64,000 nt of DNA from Lachnospiraceae bacterium P6B14. Its GTDB lineage: Bacteria; Bacillota; Clostridia; Lachnospirales; Lachnospiraceae. Below, piece by piece: positions 17,745-25,903 of the stretch. The translations under genes and the position numbers were made by a program. The notes below the pieces were generated by a model. It was not told the DNA's origin, made no database searches, and saw only the letters and a program-made list of their open reading frames with translations. The DNA lies in the NCBI GenBank assembly GCA_000687695.1, contig JHWZ01000010.1, forward strand, positions 1 to 64,000, read 5' to 3'. The first letter of the stretch is position 1; the number at the start of each line of letters is the position of its first letter.

Positions 17745-17814
17745 TTTTATAACTTTCGATTTACATATATAACTTTTTATAACTTTTGGATTCATTTTAT
17801 AACTTTTTATAACT
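17745..17814. repeat. Helically phased TTTTATAACT repeats upstream of the ATPase gene
   Basis: The 10-mer TTTTATAACT occurs exactly at 17745, 17775, 17795 and 17805 and with one or two changes at 17765 (ATATATAACT). All copies start at positions ending in 5, i.e. at exact multiples of 10 bp, in the pattern copy - degenerate - copy - copy - degenerate - copy - copy. On the coding strand the unit reads AGTTATAAAA. The array ends just upstream of the GGGAGAG ribosome site of the ATPase gene. Confidence 0.9.
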
Positions 17815-17875
17815 TTTGTCAATATTGTAATCAAAAAACATCTCCGGCATTTTTTCACCCAACGCTCAATTAAGT

Positions 17876-17901
17876 AAAATCAAACGCCGCTCCGGATCGT
17901 C
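17876..17901 (+). promoter_or_regulatory. Candidate ECF sigma promoter, copy 1 (coiled-coil membrane protein gene)
   Basis: GTAAAATC, with AAAATC at 17876-17881, then 16 nt, then CGTC (17898-17901) followed by TATATATATG. It matches four other sites in the window (29505, 32181, 34197, 36557) in -35 sequence, spacer length and -10. It lies 48 nt before the start codon. Confidence 0.65.
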
Positions 17902-17949
17902 TATATATATGTATGGCTCATATTATCCCATCGAAGGAGGATTTACACT

Positions 17950-19173
17950 ATGGACAGAGACTTGTTATTAAGCATGCTATACAAAGCAAAAAATCTGCTT
18001 GTCGAAGACGAAGGCATCATCAAAGACATGGATGCGTTAGTCATACGGAATAACAATGCACAGGCGGAAATACTGCAGATAACAAATAAATCGTATAAAC
18101 GATTGAGTTTTGATGAATATGTAGAAGATCATCCCTTACCTGAAAGGGGTGATTTTGAAGAATACAAAAGTGATTCTTCGTTTAGCTACTCTACCGGAGC
18201 AGATAAAGTATTCTCAATAATTGCAGTAATAGCACTAATTTTAGGTGCTTTATACACTCTTCTGGATGTAATCCCGACAATCCTTTTTGCATTAAAGTTT
18301 GATTTTAGCGAAGCCGGACATCGAGGGCTTTCTGCATTGATAGACATAGGAATAACCCTTGCCGTTGCAGGCGTTATCTTTGCGATTGGACAGCTTATTA
18401 CATGGTTAATTGACCGATCAGAAAGAGAAAAATCCTCGGTAATCGATCAGCAAAGATGGGAACAGGAATGGGTTGAATATAACCAGATGCTTGCTCAGGA
18501 TGAGCAGGAACTTCAGGAAAACTATATGAAAGCCGCCCAAGAAAGAGACCTGCAGATCAAAAACAGCCTAAATAAAGACGATGAAAGAATTATGGAGTTG
18601 GCTGAATCCATCGAAAAAACATCTGATGAAGCTAAAAAATACAAAGATCGTCACGATGAGATATGGCAGGAGCTTGACAATGACGTATTAGAGTTCTATC
18701 CGCCGGATTATCTGTATTCAGAAGCCGCAGAAGCTTTTTATAAATCTGTTTACAACATGAGAGCGGATACAATCAAAGAAGCTGTCAATCAATATGTGGA
18801 ATCCCAAGAATGGGAGAAAACCAGAGAGCTCCAAAAGCAACAGATTGAGGCGATAGAAAAATCGTCAAAACAGCAGATTAAGAATGCTAACGATATCGGG
18901 GCACGTATGGGGAAACTGCTTGCGGAAATGGATGCAAGCATCAACCGTGTCGGGAACGGTGTAGACCAGTTGCATGATGGCATGGACAGACTGAATGATT
19001 CCGTGCAGGATGTAGGAGATAATATCAGCGTTCAGACACAAGTGATACAAAAAGCGGCAACCTTCGCAGCCATCCAACGGCAGTATAACGCAGCTCAAAT
19101 CATAAATAGCCAGTACGAATTGATGAGTACAATTCGTAATCAGGGCTTTTTAACGAGACAAACGCTCACTTGA
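17950..19173 (+). CDS. Membrane protein with long coiled coil, function unknown
   Basis: A 407-aa protein. Residues 1-85 are polar, two membrane helices follow (about 87-118 and 133-156), and the rest (160-370) is Glu/Lys/Gln-rich and strongly coiled-coil-like. It includes a heptad-like segment near 320-350 (GNGVDQLHDGMDRLNDSV) resembling t-SNARE or methyl-accepting signalling helices. The tail is a basic/polar stretch. I recognise no family. AAGGAGG is 9 nt before the ATG. It is monocistronic with a candidate ECF-type promoter, tying it to the sigma-factor genes downstream. Both ends are probably cytoplasmic. Confidence 0.7.
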   Translation: MDRDLLLSMLYKAKNLLVEDEGIIKDMDALVIRNNNAQAEILQITNKSYKRLSFDEYVEDHPLPERGDFEEYKSDSSFSYSTGADKVFSIIAVIALILGALYTLLDVIPTILFALKFDFSEAGHRGLSALIDIGITLAVAGVIFAIGQLITWLIDRSEREKSSVIDQQRWEQEWVEYNQMLAQDEQELQENYMKAAQERDLQIKNSLNKDDERIMELAESIEKTSDEAKKYKDRHDEIWQELDNDVLEFYPPDYLYSEAAEAFYKSVYNMRADTIKEAVNQYVESQEWEKTRELQKQQIEAIEKSSKQQIKNANDIGARMGKLLAEMDASINRVGNGVDQLHDGMDRLNDSVQDVGDNISVQTQVIQKAATFAAIQRQYNAAQIINSQYELMSTIRNQGFLTRQTLT

Positions 19174-19249
19174 ATTCCAGAGGGAGCAGAAGGATTTATT
19201 CTATCTCAAACTAGACTTCTTCCGCAACCGACGTTTGTCTACGCTCTGA

Positions 19250-19276
19250 CCGGGCTGATCACTTGGATCAGCCCGG
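19250..19276. repeat. Palindromic repeat, copy 2
   Basis: CCGGGCTGATC, a 5-nt loop ACTTG, then GATCAGCCCGG: 11-bp perfect arms. It is closely related to the hairpin at 13809-13843. It sits in the gap between two convergent genes and could limit read-through or protect 3' ends, but there is no T run on either side. Confidence 0.6.
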
Positions 19277-19303
19277 CGCTGTAAAACCCATATACTATAT
19301 TCC

Positions 19304-20212
19304 TCACAAACCGAAGTACGCGTCTATACCATCTGCTATTCCCTCAGCCATGGTGTACTGAAAATCCGCATCCTGCATTGTCTCGTCTTCAGACGCATTG
19401 CTCATAAATCCCATCTCGATAAGTGTGACAGGGATCTCGCTCCAGTTTGTCCCCGTCAAATCATCTCTCTCTGAAAGTCCGCGGTTGTTAAAACCCGTCG
19501 CCTCACAGTATGCGTCGAGTACGCACTTGGAGAGTTTTTTTGACTTTTTGCTGAGCTCGGGAATATACGGATTATCCGGCGTGTGATAAAGTGCACTCGC
19601 TCCTCTGACACCGCTGTCATCTATGCCGTCCGCATGAAGACGTATACAGATGTCCGCTCCGCTGTCATTGGCAGCCTGTGCCCTCTCCACATTTGAGATG
19701 TCTACGTCGTTCTTTGTACGAATCATGTATACCTTATATCCGCGACGTTTAAGTTCCTTTTTTAGCTTCTTCGCCACATCCAGATTCAGCTGATACTCAG
19801 GAACTCCGGTAGAACAGCCGGTCGCACCATCAGCCACCTTTGCTTTTTTCGTGGATGAGCCCGGTCCTATAGGCTCGGTATCACTGTTTCCATACTTTTG
19901 ATGGCCGGCGTCAATAGCGACCATAAAACCGTTTGTCTCATCCTCCGGGGTAGGAGTCGGTTCCTTCGGCTCCTCGGTGTTCTGTTCATCTGTAACTGCC
20001 TGATCATAAGCGGGAGTCGGCGTCGGAGTCTCAGTGGGTACGACTGCAGGAGATGATGTCGCAGGAGCATCCGCAACATTTACTTCCGGAGACGATCCTC
20101 TCCTCGAAACCAACAAATACAACACAAATACGGCTATCAACAGAAAAAAAATGATCGCCAGTATAATCACCAGAGCACGGTTTTCGATGACTCCTCTATG
20201 TCTGTTTTTCAT
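19304..20212 (-). CDS. Membrane-anchored N-acetylmuramoyl-L-alanine amidase (Amidase_3)
   Basis: Cleaves the amide bond between N-acetylmuramic acid and the stem peptide of peptidoglycan. About 302 aa: N-terminal membrane anchor (about 10-32), a Pro/Thr/Glu-rich linker (TPTPTPAYDQ, PKEPTPTPED) to about residue 98, then an Amidase_3 domain. Zinc-binding motifs are seen: VAIDAGHQ (His), the catalytic-region ICIRLHADGIDDSG and the C-terminal VTLIEMGFMSNASED (Glu). The long linker would let it reach across the wall. The ATG at 20212 follows AAAGGTG; a GTG at 20221 is possible but overlaps the ribosome site. Its promoter is at 20256-20283. Confidence 0.93.
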   Translation of the reverse strand: MKNRHRGVIENRALVIILAIIFFLLIAVFVLYLLVSRRGSSPEVNVADAPATSSPAVVPTETPTPTPAYDQAVTDEQNTEEPKEPTPTPEDETNGFMVAIDAGHQKYGNSDTEPIGPGSSTKKAKVADGATGCSTGVPEYQLNLDVAKKLKKELKRRGYKVYMIRTKNDVDISNVERAQAANDSGADICIRLHADGIDDSGVRGASALYHTPDNPYIPELSKKSKKLSKCVLDAYCEATGFNNRGLSERDDLTGTNWSEIPVTLIEMGFMSNASEDETMQDADFQYTMAEGIADGIDAYFGL

Positions 20213-20255
20213 TTGAATCACCTTTTGGTTTTTCAGTCTCTCATTTTATACTGAC

Positions 20256-20283
20256 ACTATACACTTATGTGGGGAAATGTCAA
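20256..20283 (-). promoter_or_regulatory. Promoter of the amidase gene
   Basis: Minus strand TTGACA (20283-20278), a 16-nt spacer and TATAGT (20261-20256). The -35 overlaps the stop codon of the preceding sigma-factor fusion gene, so the amidase can be expressed independently. Confidence 0.7.
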
Positions 20284-22493
20284 TACTTTTGTTCCGTGCA
20301 TGCCTTTCCGTTTTTCGGCATGCGATGTTCATTCATTGCTTTCAGAGTGTCGTCATAGCTTGTCCACTTGATCGATTTTACTCCGTTTTTCGGGAAGGAT
20401 GATATCTTCTTAGCCCTGCCGTCTATGTTAACCGTAAAACTATAATCATTCTTTTCACCGTCAAAAGAATACATAAGGTGAATGCACTTCTTCTCCGGAG
20501 CATACTGATACCGGACCTTTACATTCATAACTCCCCAGGACCATCTCCATCCGCACAGCTTCGTCTGAACTACCGCGCCATCGCGGATGGTCCATAACAC
20601 GAACTCGCTGTCAGTACGTCCCGTATCCATATTTGACACTGCTGTTTCAGTTATGATCTCAGGCACTCCGTCACCATCTATATCAAACACCGCACAGGTT
20701 CTGTCCGTCACTTCGTATGGACTTCCGTTTTCATACTTCCTGTCATAATGATCCGGCCCATAATCAGCCTCTTCTTTTAAAGCTTCCGCATAAAGATCAT
20801 AATACTCATCAGCATTTGCGGCTTCGTCAGATGAATCCTCGTCGGACGGATCTGCTTCCGATGTTTTGAATCTTTCTCCCTTTGGCTCACCGTATTTTTC
20901 ATCACTGTTATAATCCACTCTGAATATCTCATCATCCTGAGATACTTTTTTCTTTTTCTCGACGATCACGTTCCAGTTTTCATCAAAACTGAAGTAATCC
21001 CCTCCTTCGCTTCCATACCAATCATGATACGTGATCGCGATATAGTTTCCACGATCTACGTTATAAACCTTTGTCCAATCATGATCCTGATTATAAACAC
21101 CGGCGACAGTATTTCGTAGAGTCAAATCTTCTGCATTCTTCTGATCCCAGCCACCAGTTTCTACGACCTTTTCATCTATTATAGTAAATACATGTGGTTT
21201 CCCTCCCAGCCGTCTCAAGATTGAGCTTGGCGGAACATGACCCATCTCCTCTTCATATCCACCTGATTCTTCTCCGTATGCATAATCCGTCGACTCAAAC
21301 GTCATCAGCTCCGGGATGTCGTCATCATTTATATAGATCATCGCGTACTGATCATATTTATCCTTATTCGCGTTGAAAAACTCGGAGTAGAGCTTATTAT
21401 AGTCCACAGGTTCCGGTGTCGGCTCAGGTGTCGGTTCCTCTATAGCAGCTGCTGCCGGTGATACCGGCGCTTCTACGACCGGCTCACTCGGGCCCTGTGC
21501 TGCCTCGTATACCTTGTATCCACCAAAGCCCAAACCTGCTCCAGCGGCCACGATAGACGTTACCAGTATGATCTTTCCGACTACCGTTCCGAAAAAACCT
21601 GTAGTAGCTGCTGCAGACGTACCGGCTGCTGATGTTCCGGCAGTCGCGGTCGGGGACACCATTTCTATCGATCCTGTTACGTTTGGTGTTCCTGCAGTGG
21701 TATATCCTGCCGCTGATCCTGTAGCAGATGAAGCTGCAGAAGAGCTTGTAGTTGTTGCTGTCGTACCTGTCGCAATAGTTGACCCTGCAGACGTAGTTGC
21801 CGCAGAAGCTGCTACAGCTGCATGTGCGGCGCCTCCCATGGCTGCCGCCTTCTCTCCTCGCAGCAGGAAGAGCAACAGCGGAAGCGGCGCGATACTGTAG
21901 AAGTTGTAACCCTTCTTCTTGAGTTCCTCGGCCTCGGCCTTTATGTTTTTACGTCCGTAGTTCAGACGCGACTTAACAGTGTTTTCCGAGCAGCCGAGAG
22001 TATCTGCGATTTCCTTCACGGACATCTCTTCCACATAGAACATCATCACGCACAGACGCTGCTCATCCGATAGAGAGTCGATCATCGCGCGGATGATCTC
22101 TTGGCGTTCATTCGTCGTATAGTTCAACTCCGGCTGACGCTCGATAGACTCGTCCTCGATGTCGTAAACAAACTCTTCGCCTTCATCGTTTTCGCCTGAC
22201 ATGTCAGAGAACGTGAGCGGATTATTTTTACGCAAAGCAGACAGCGCGGTGTTCGCTACGATCTGGCCCACCCATCCCGGAAACTTTTCCGGATCATCGA
22301 GGGTATCCAGCTTCTGCCATGCCTTCATGTAGGCATCCTGCAGGACGTCCGCTGCCTCTGTCTGATTTTTCATGTACTTTATTGCTATGTAGTATTTTTC
22401 CTTACTGGTCTTTTCATACAACCATGAAAAGCCATCCTGTCGGCCGGCTCTTGCCGCCGCCACCGCTTCGGTAAACGATGAATATGTCTGCAT
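20280..22493 (-). CDS. ECF sigma factor fused to transmembrane and extracellular domains (paralogue A)
   Basis: A 737-aa protein. Residues 1-190 form an ECF sigma factor: region 2 (YIAIKYMKNQTEAADVLQDA, then WVGQIVANTALSALRK) and region 4 (LSDEQRLCVMMFYVEEMSVK with the helix-turn-helix LGCSENTVKSRLNYGRK). A low-complexity Ala/Thr/Ser/Gly stretch and one membrane helix follow (about 307-330, GKIILVTSIVAAGAGLGFGG). Then comes an EPTPEPTPEP linker and an extracellular region of about 390 residues with DIDGDGVPE and INDDDIPE motifs, like Ca-binding or FG-GAP-like loops. The sigma domain would thus be tethered to the membrane under the control of an outside domain. Start codon ATG with AGGAGAAGG upstream. 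It follows paralogue B by 21 nt. Release mechanism unknown. Confidence 0.88.
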   Translation of the reverse strand: MQTYSSFTEAVAAARAGRQDGFSWLYEKTSKEKYYIAIKYMKNQTEAADVLQDAYMKAWQKLDTLDDPEKFPGWVGQIVANTALSALRKNNPLTFSDMSGENDEGEEFVYDIEDESIERQPELNYTTNERQEIIRAMIDSLSDEQRLCVMMFYVEEMSVKEIADTLGCSENTVKSRLNYGRKNIKAEAEELKKKGYNFYSIAPLPLLLFLLRGEKAAAMGGAAHAAVAASAATTSAGSTIATGTTATTTSSSAASSATGSAAGYTTAGTPNVTGSIEMVSPTATAGTSAAGTSAAATTGFFGTVVGKIILVTSIVAAGAGLGFGGYKVYEAAQGPSEPVVEAPVSPAAAAIEEPTPEPTPEPVDYNKLYSEFFNANKDKYDQYAMIYINDDDIPELMTFESTDYAYGEESGGYEEEMGHVPPSSILRRLGGKPHVFTIIDEKVVETGGWDQKNAEDLTLRNTVAGVYNQDHDWTKVYNVDRGNYIAITYHDWYGSEGGDYFSFDENWNVIVEKKKKVSQDDEIFRVDYNSDEKYGEPKGERFKTSEADPSDEDSSDEAANADEYYDLYAEALKEEADYGPDHYDRKYENGSPYEVTDRTCAVFDIDGDGVPEIITETAVSNMDTGRTDSEFVLWTIRDGAVVQTKLCGWRWSWGVMNVKVRYQYAPEKKCIHLMYSFDGEKNDYSFTVNIDGRAKKISSFPKNGVKSIKWTSYDDTLKAMNEHRMPKNGKACTEQKY
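22151..22457. repeat. Near-identical tract shared with 24413-24719 (recent gene conversion or duplication)
   Basis: By direct comparison the 307 bp here match 24413-24719 with one difference, at 22401/24663. The next 200 bp on the regulatory side, also coding for identical or near-identical protein, carry many synonymous changes. It encodes sigma region 2. Confidence 0.9.
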
Positions 22494-22514
22494 AATTCCT
22501 TCTCCTATAGCATA

Positions 22515-24749
22515 TTAGTCTTTTACTCTGTATACGACTTTTTCGTTTATTAGGATTTTCCCTCCATTCTTATCCATATCGTAAAGGTTTACATAAAGGG
22601 ATCCCCATTCATTTCCGGATCGGTCCTTTTTAGTAAACAGCTTCTTAACTTCCGATCCATCCGGATTGCTACTATACACAATTACCTTTTTCATTCTGTA
22701 ATTCGGATAAACACAGAAGATTAACTTCTCCTTATAAATCCGACATCCAAAAACTAACCCAAGTCTTTTTATCTCTTTCAAATCCTGACCGTTGACCACG
22801 TATAAATAAGAATCCATCGGGCCTGCATCCGTTGGCTCGCACTCCGACTTTTCGATAACCATGTATTTATCATGTGCCAGTATTACGTCGCACTTCCTTC
22901 CGGATATCTTCTTAATCGTCTTACTATCCACATCAACCGCATACAAAATGCATCCGTTTCCCCAGCCCGTTCCATCCGATGACTCACATACATTTACATA
23001 TACGTAATTTTCGCAACATTGAGTTATCCTGGCTCCCGGCCCGTCATATCCCTTTTCATGGTGATACGGGATCTTTGTTATTACAGTTCGCTTTCCTTTT
23101 TCATTTTCGACTACCAGCTTATAATCCTTCACATAATAATAGCCATCTTTTTCCGATCCCGTGCGTATCCATGCTCCCCAGGTATCATATGCTCCTACCT
23201 GATCTTCAGCCTGTTCCCATTTGATTTCTGAAACAGTGTCTACGCTACTATCACTCGCCGATTCATTTTTATTCTGATCTGCCTTCGTCTCGTTCCGCTT
23301 GAAATCGATCTTTTTGAACTGTGTTCCGTCTGTTTCAAATGGCTCGACGATGCGGTAGGACAGTTTTTCCATATCAAACGTCAGGAAAAATGATCCCGAT
23401 CCGATACCTGTCGTATGCCCCTCGAATCGCCCGGAGATGATACGAAGTCCCTCCAAATACTCGAGATTACCGGTCCAATCCCGGTATTCACCACACATGT
23501 CCTCATTATATACGGCGGCGATTTCGGCCGGATCATCTGTCGGATCATGAGCATCACTCGCCCAATCCATTTCCCGCTGAATCTGAACAACCTTATCATC
23601 ACGGATCGTATAGAACCTGTAATAATAGCCATCATAAATATGCTCCCAATCTTCAACGGCATTGGTGTTCACTGAATTGATATAATGGACAACCATCTCC
23701 GGCGTTTCATCCTCGTCAAGCTTGATATACGCATAACCATAGTCTTTATCATCCGGATTGGAATAAGGAAGCTCTGCCCATCCCTCGTTTTTGAGTTCGT
23801 TTCTTGTTTCCGTGTACAACTGCTCCCAACGCGGAATATCAGGTGTCGGCTCCGGCGTCGGTTCTGATGTCGGTTCCTCCACTGTTGCTGCTGCCGGAGA
23901 TACAGGCGCCTCTGCAACCGGCTCACCTGATTCCTGAACAGATTGCATAATCTTGTATCCACCGAAGCCCAGTCCTGCTCCTGCAACTACGATAGAAGCT
24001 ACCAGCACGATCTTTCCGGCTACTGTTCCGAAAAATCCAGCAGTAGTTGCTGCTGCACCGGTGCCGGCTGCTGATGCAGCGGCCTGCGTAGCACCACCCA
24101 TGGCTGCCGCCTTCTCTCCACGCAGAAGCAGGAGTAGAAGCGGAAGCGGTGCGATACTGTAGAAGTTGTAGCCTTTCTTCTTGAGTTCCTCAGCCTCAGC
24201 CTTGATATTTTTACGTCCGTAATTCAGACGTGACTTGACTGTGTTTTCCGAGCAGCCGAGAGTATCTGCGATCTCCTTTACGGACATCTCTTCCACGTAG
24301 AACATCATCACGCACAAGCGCTGCTCATCGGAAAGAGAATCAATCATCGCGCGGATGATCTCCTGTCTTTCATTTGTCGTGTAGTTTAACTCCGGCTGAC
24401 GCTCGATGGATTCGTCCTCGATGTCGTAAACAAACTCTTCGCCTTCATCGTTTTCGCCTGACATGTCAGAGAACGTGAGCGGATTATTTTTACGCAAAGC
24501 AGACAGCGCGGTGTTCGCTACGATCTGGCCCACCCATCCCGGAAACTTTTCCGGATCATCGAGGGTATCCAGCTTCTGCCATGCCTTCATGTAGGCATCC
24601 TGCAGGACGTCCGCTGCCTCTGTCTGATTTTTCATGTACTTTATTGCTATGTAGTATTTTTCTTTACTGGTCTTTTCATACAACCATGAAAAGCCATCCT
24701 GTCGGCCGGCTCTTGCCGCTGTTACTGCTTCGGTAAAACTGTTAAACAT
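22515..24749 (-). CDS. ECF sigma factor fused to transmembrane and extracellular domains (paralogue B)
   Basis: A 744-aa paralogue of the 20280-22493 protein. The first 205 residues (ECF regions 2 and 4) are nearly identical. A shorter Ala-rich stretch and a membrane helix follow (about 250-272, AGKIVLVASIVVAGAGLGFG), then an EPTPEPTP linker and a different extracellular part: a DEDETPEM loop followed by a C-terminal half with repeated strands (GCILYAVDVDSKTIKKISG, LYVVNGQDLKEIKRL) that reads like a DUF5050-type beta-propeller. Sharing the sigma module while varying the outside domain suggests two sensors feeding one promoter type. It ends 21 nt before paralogue A. A weak upstream promoter (TTAACG-N17-TTTAAT) is possible. 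Confidence 0.88.
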   Translation of the reverse strand: MFNSFTEAVTAARAGRQDGFSWLYEKTSKEKYYIAIKYMKNQTEAADVLQDAYMKAWQKLDTLDDPEKFPGWVGQIVANTALSALRKNNPLTFSDMSGENDEGEEFVYDIEDESIERQPELNYTTNERQEIIRAMIDSLSDEQRLCVMMFYVEEMSVKEIADTLGCSENTVKSRLNYGRKNIKAEAEELKKKGYNFYSIAPLPLLLLLLRGEKAAAMGGATQAAASAAGTGAAATTAGFFGTVAGKIVLVASIVVAGAGLGFGGYKIMQSVQESGEPVAEAPVSPAAATVEEPTSEPTPEPTPDIPRWEQLYTETRNELKNEGWAELPYSNPDDKDYGYAYIKLDEDETPEMVVHYINSVNTNAVEDWEHIYDGYYYRFYTIRDDKVVQIQREMDWASDAHDPTDDPAEIAAVYNEDMCGEYRDWTGNLEYLEGLRIISGRFEGHTTGIGSGSFFLTFDMEKLSYRIVEPFETDGTQFKKIDFKRNETKADQNKNESASDSSVDTVSEIKWEQAEDQVGAYDTWGAWIRTGSEKDGYYYVKDYKLVVENEKGKRTVITKIPYHHEKGYDGPGARITQCCENYVYVNVCESSDGTGWGNGCILYAVDVDSKTIKKISGRKCDVILAHDKYMVIEKSECEPTDAGPMDSYLYVVNGQDLKEIKRLGLVFGCRIYKEKLIFCVYPNYRMKKVIVYSSNPDGSEVKKLFTKKDRSGNEWGSLYVNLYDMDKNGGKILINEKVVYRVKD
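24413..24719. repeat. Near-identical tract shared with 22151-22457
   Basis: Second copy of the 307-bp segment encoding sigma region 2, with one mismatch to the first copy. Flanking paralogous sequence has diverged at synonymous sites. Confidence 0.9.
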
Positions 24750-24809
24750 GCGTCGTTTCCTTTTCTTTATGTATTATTAAACAATATAGTTAACATTCCG
24801 TTAAATGAC

Positions 24810-25253
24810 TTATTTCTTGATTTTTGCATTCTCTAAATAATAACCATTATACAACCATTCCAAAGCTTTGCTACTGGAATCAGCATAAAAACATCCTGTT
24901 ACAGTTATTCTTTTCCCATTTTTCTTTTTAAACTTGGACTTCTGACCCTTCGCCGGAAATATCTGTATTCTCTTTACTTTCTCTGTATACCCACTGATAT
25001 CAACCATTACTGCTTTTGATAAGACAATGACATAGCCGGTCTTTTTTTCTTCAACACCCTTACCACCTTCTTCTTCATAATACGTTGTATAGGTAACCTT
25101 TTTAAGTTTTCCGGTAAGAGTACATTTCTTTTCACTTGTAAGAGTCTTTGCGCTCGACAAAGTCGGTACATTATTTCCGATTCCTACAAATCCAGATACC
25201 AAAGCAAACGTCAGCATCACACAAACAATGATCCTTTTCATTCCTTTTTTCAT
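24810..25253 (-). CDS. Small secreted protein, function unknown
   Basis: A 147-aa protein with a signal peptide (about residues 1-27, RIIVCVMLTFALVSGFVGIG) and a basic beta-rich domain (CTLTGKLKKVTYTTYYEEE, KRITVTGCFYADSSS). The strand pattern resembles a small OB- or lipocalin-like fold, but I recognise no family. AGGGAGGA precedes the ATG. It is 19 nt downstream of the SPOR-like gene and 60 nt before the sigma fusion gene, so it belongs to the same leftward operon. Confidence 0.7.
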   Translation of the reverse strand: MKKGMKRIIVCVMLTFALVSGFVGIGNNVPTLSSAKTLTSEKKCTLTGKLKKVTYTTYYEEEGGKGVEEKKTGYVIVLSKAVMVDISGYTEKVKRIQIFPAKGQKSKFKKKNGKRITVTGCFYADSSSKALEWLYNGYYLENAKIKK

Positions 25254-25272
25254 AGTATTTTTCCTCCCTATA

Positions 25273-25884
25273 TCATTTTCTTTCTCCGGAATACTTTACA
25301 TACGCATCCGGGTAATATTGTTGTACTTCACTTAAGTTCAACTCTGCCTCATCCTTCGACGAGTACTTTCCTGCAGTTACGACGTACCATTTTTCCGAGT
25401 TCAGATTTGACCAGTCTGTCGTGACGCATACATATGCGTCCAATCCTTTTCTTCTGAATCTCTTGGCGTCTTTCTTGGCTTCTCTCTTACTCTTAAAAGC
25501 GCTGCACCAAATCCCCCAAAATGGTTCTTCTTTTTCATCCTCAATTTCCGGAGCGGCGGTAGGTACCGATTCTTCATCTTCGGAAACAGTTGTCACGTCA
25601 TCCAATTCCGTATTATCTATTTCTGATTCTTTTTCCGCATTTGCACTTACGACAGGCTCTTCTGTTTCTTCCTGTATTTCTTCTTCGAGATTCACTTTTG
25701 TTTCGTTCACGGTAGCCGCCGAAGGAGATACAGGCATTTCAACAACCTCCTGAGACTCAGGCTCCGATGAAAAACTCTTCGCAAGCATTATTCCACCGAA
25801 AACCGAACCACCAAACAAAACGAGAATCAAAACAGCTATTACAACCTTACCACCTGTGCTTGCAGACGGACTTTTATCTTCCAT
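25273..25884 (-). CDS. Membrane protein with extracellular SPOR-like domain
   Basis: About 203 aa: a short cytoplasmic N-terminus, one membrane helix (about 13-35, VVIAVLILVLFGGSVFGGIM), a long acidic Glu/Val/Thr linker, and a C-terminal SPOR-like domain starting WGIWCSAFKSKREAKKDAKR with the typical second half KWYVVTAGKYSSKDEAE. SPOR domains bind denuded peptidoglycan glycans. The frame opens at 25938, but AAAGGGG fits the ATG at 25884, and the earlier start would overlap the FHA gene. It lies between the FHA/zinc-ribbon gene and a small secreted protein, suggesting a role in cell-wall sensing. Confidence 0.8.
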   Translation of the reverse strand: MEDKSPSASTGGKVVIAVLILVLFGGSVFGGIMLAKSFSSEPESQEVVEMPVSPSAATVNETKVNLEEEIQEETEEPVVSANAEKESEIDNTELDDVTTVSEDEESVPTAAPEIEDEKEEPFWGIWCSAFKSKREAKKDAKRFRRKGLDAYVCVTTDWSNLNSEKWYVVTAGKYSSKDEAELNLSEVQQYYPDAYVKYSGERK

Positions 25885-25903
25885 GTTTACCCCTTTCTTC
25901 GCG

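Noticed and set aside
19250-19276. Hairpin considered as a terminator between the coiled-coil gene and the amidase gene
   Set aside because: No T run on either strand, and similarity to another copy inside a gene; reported as a repeat instead.
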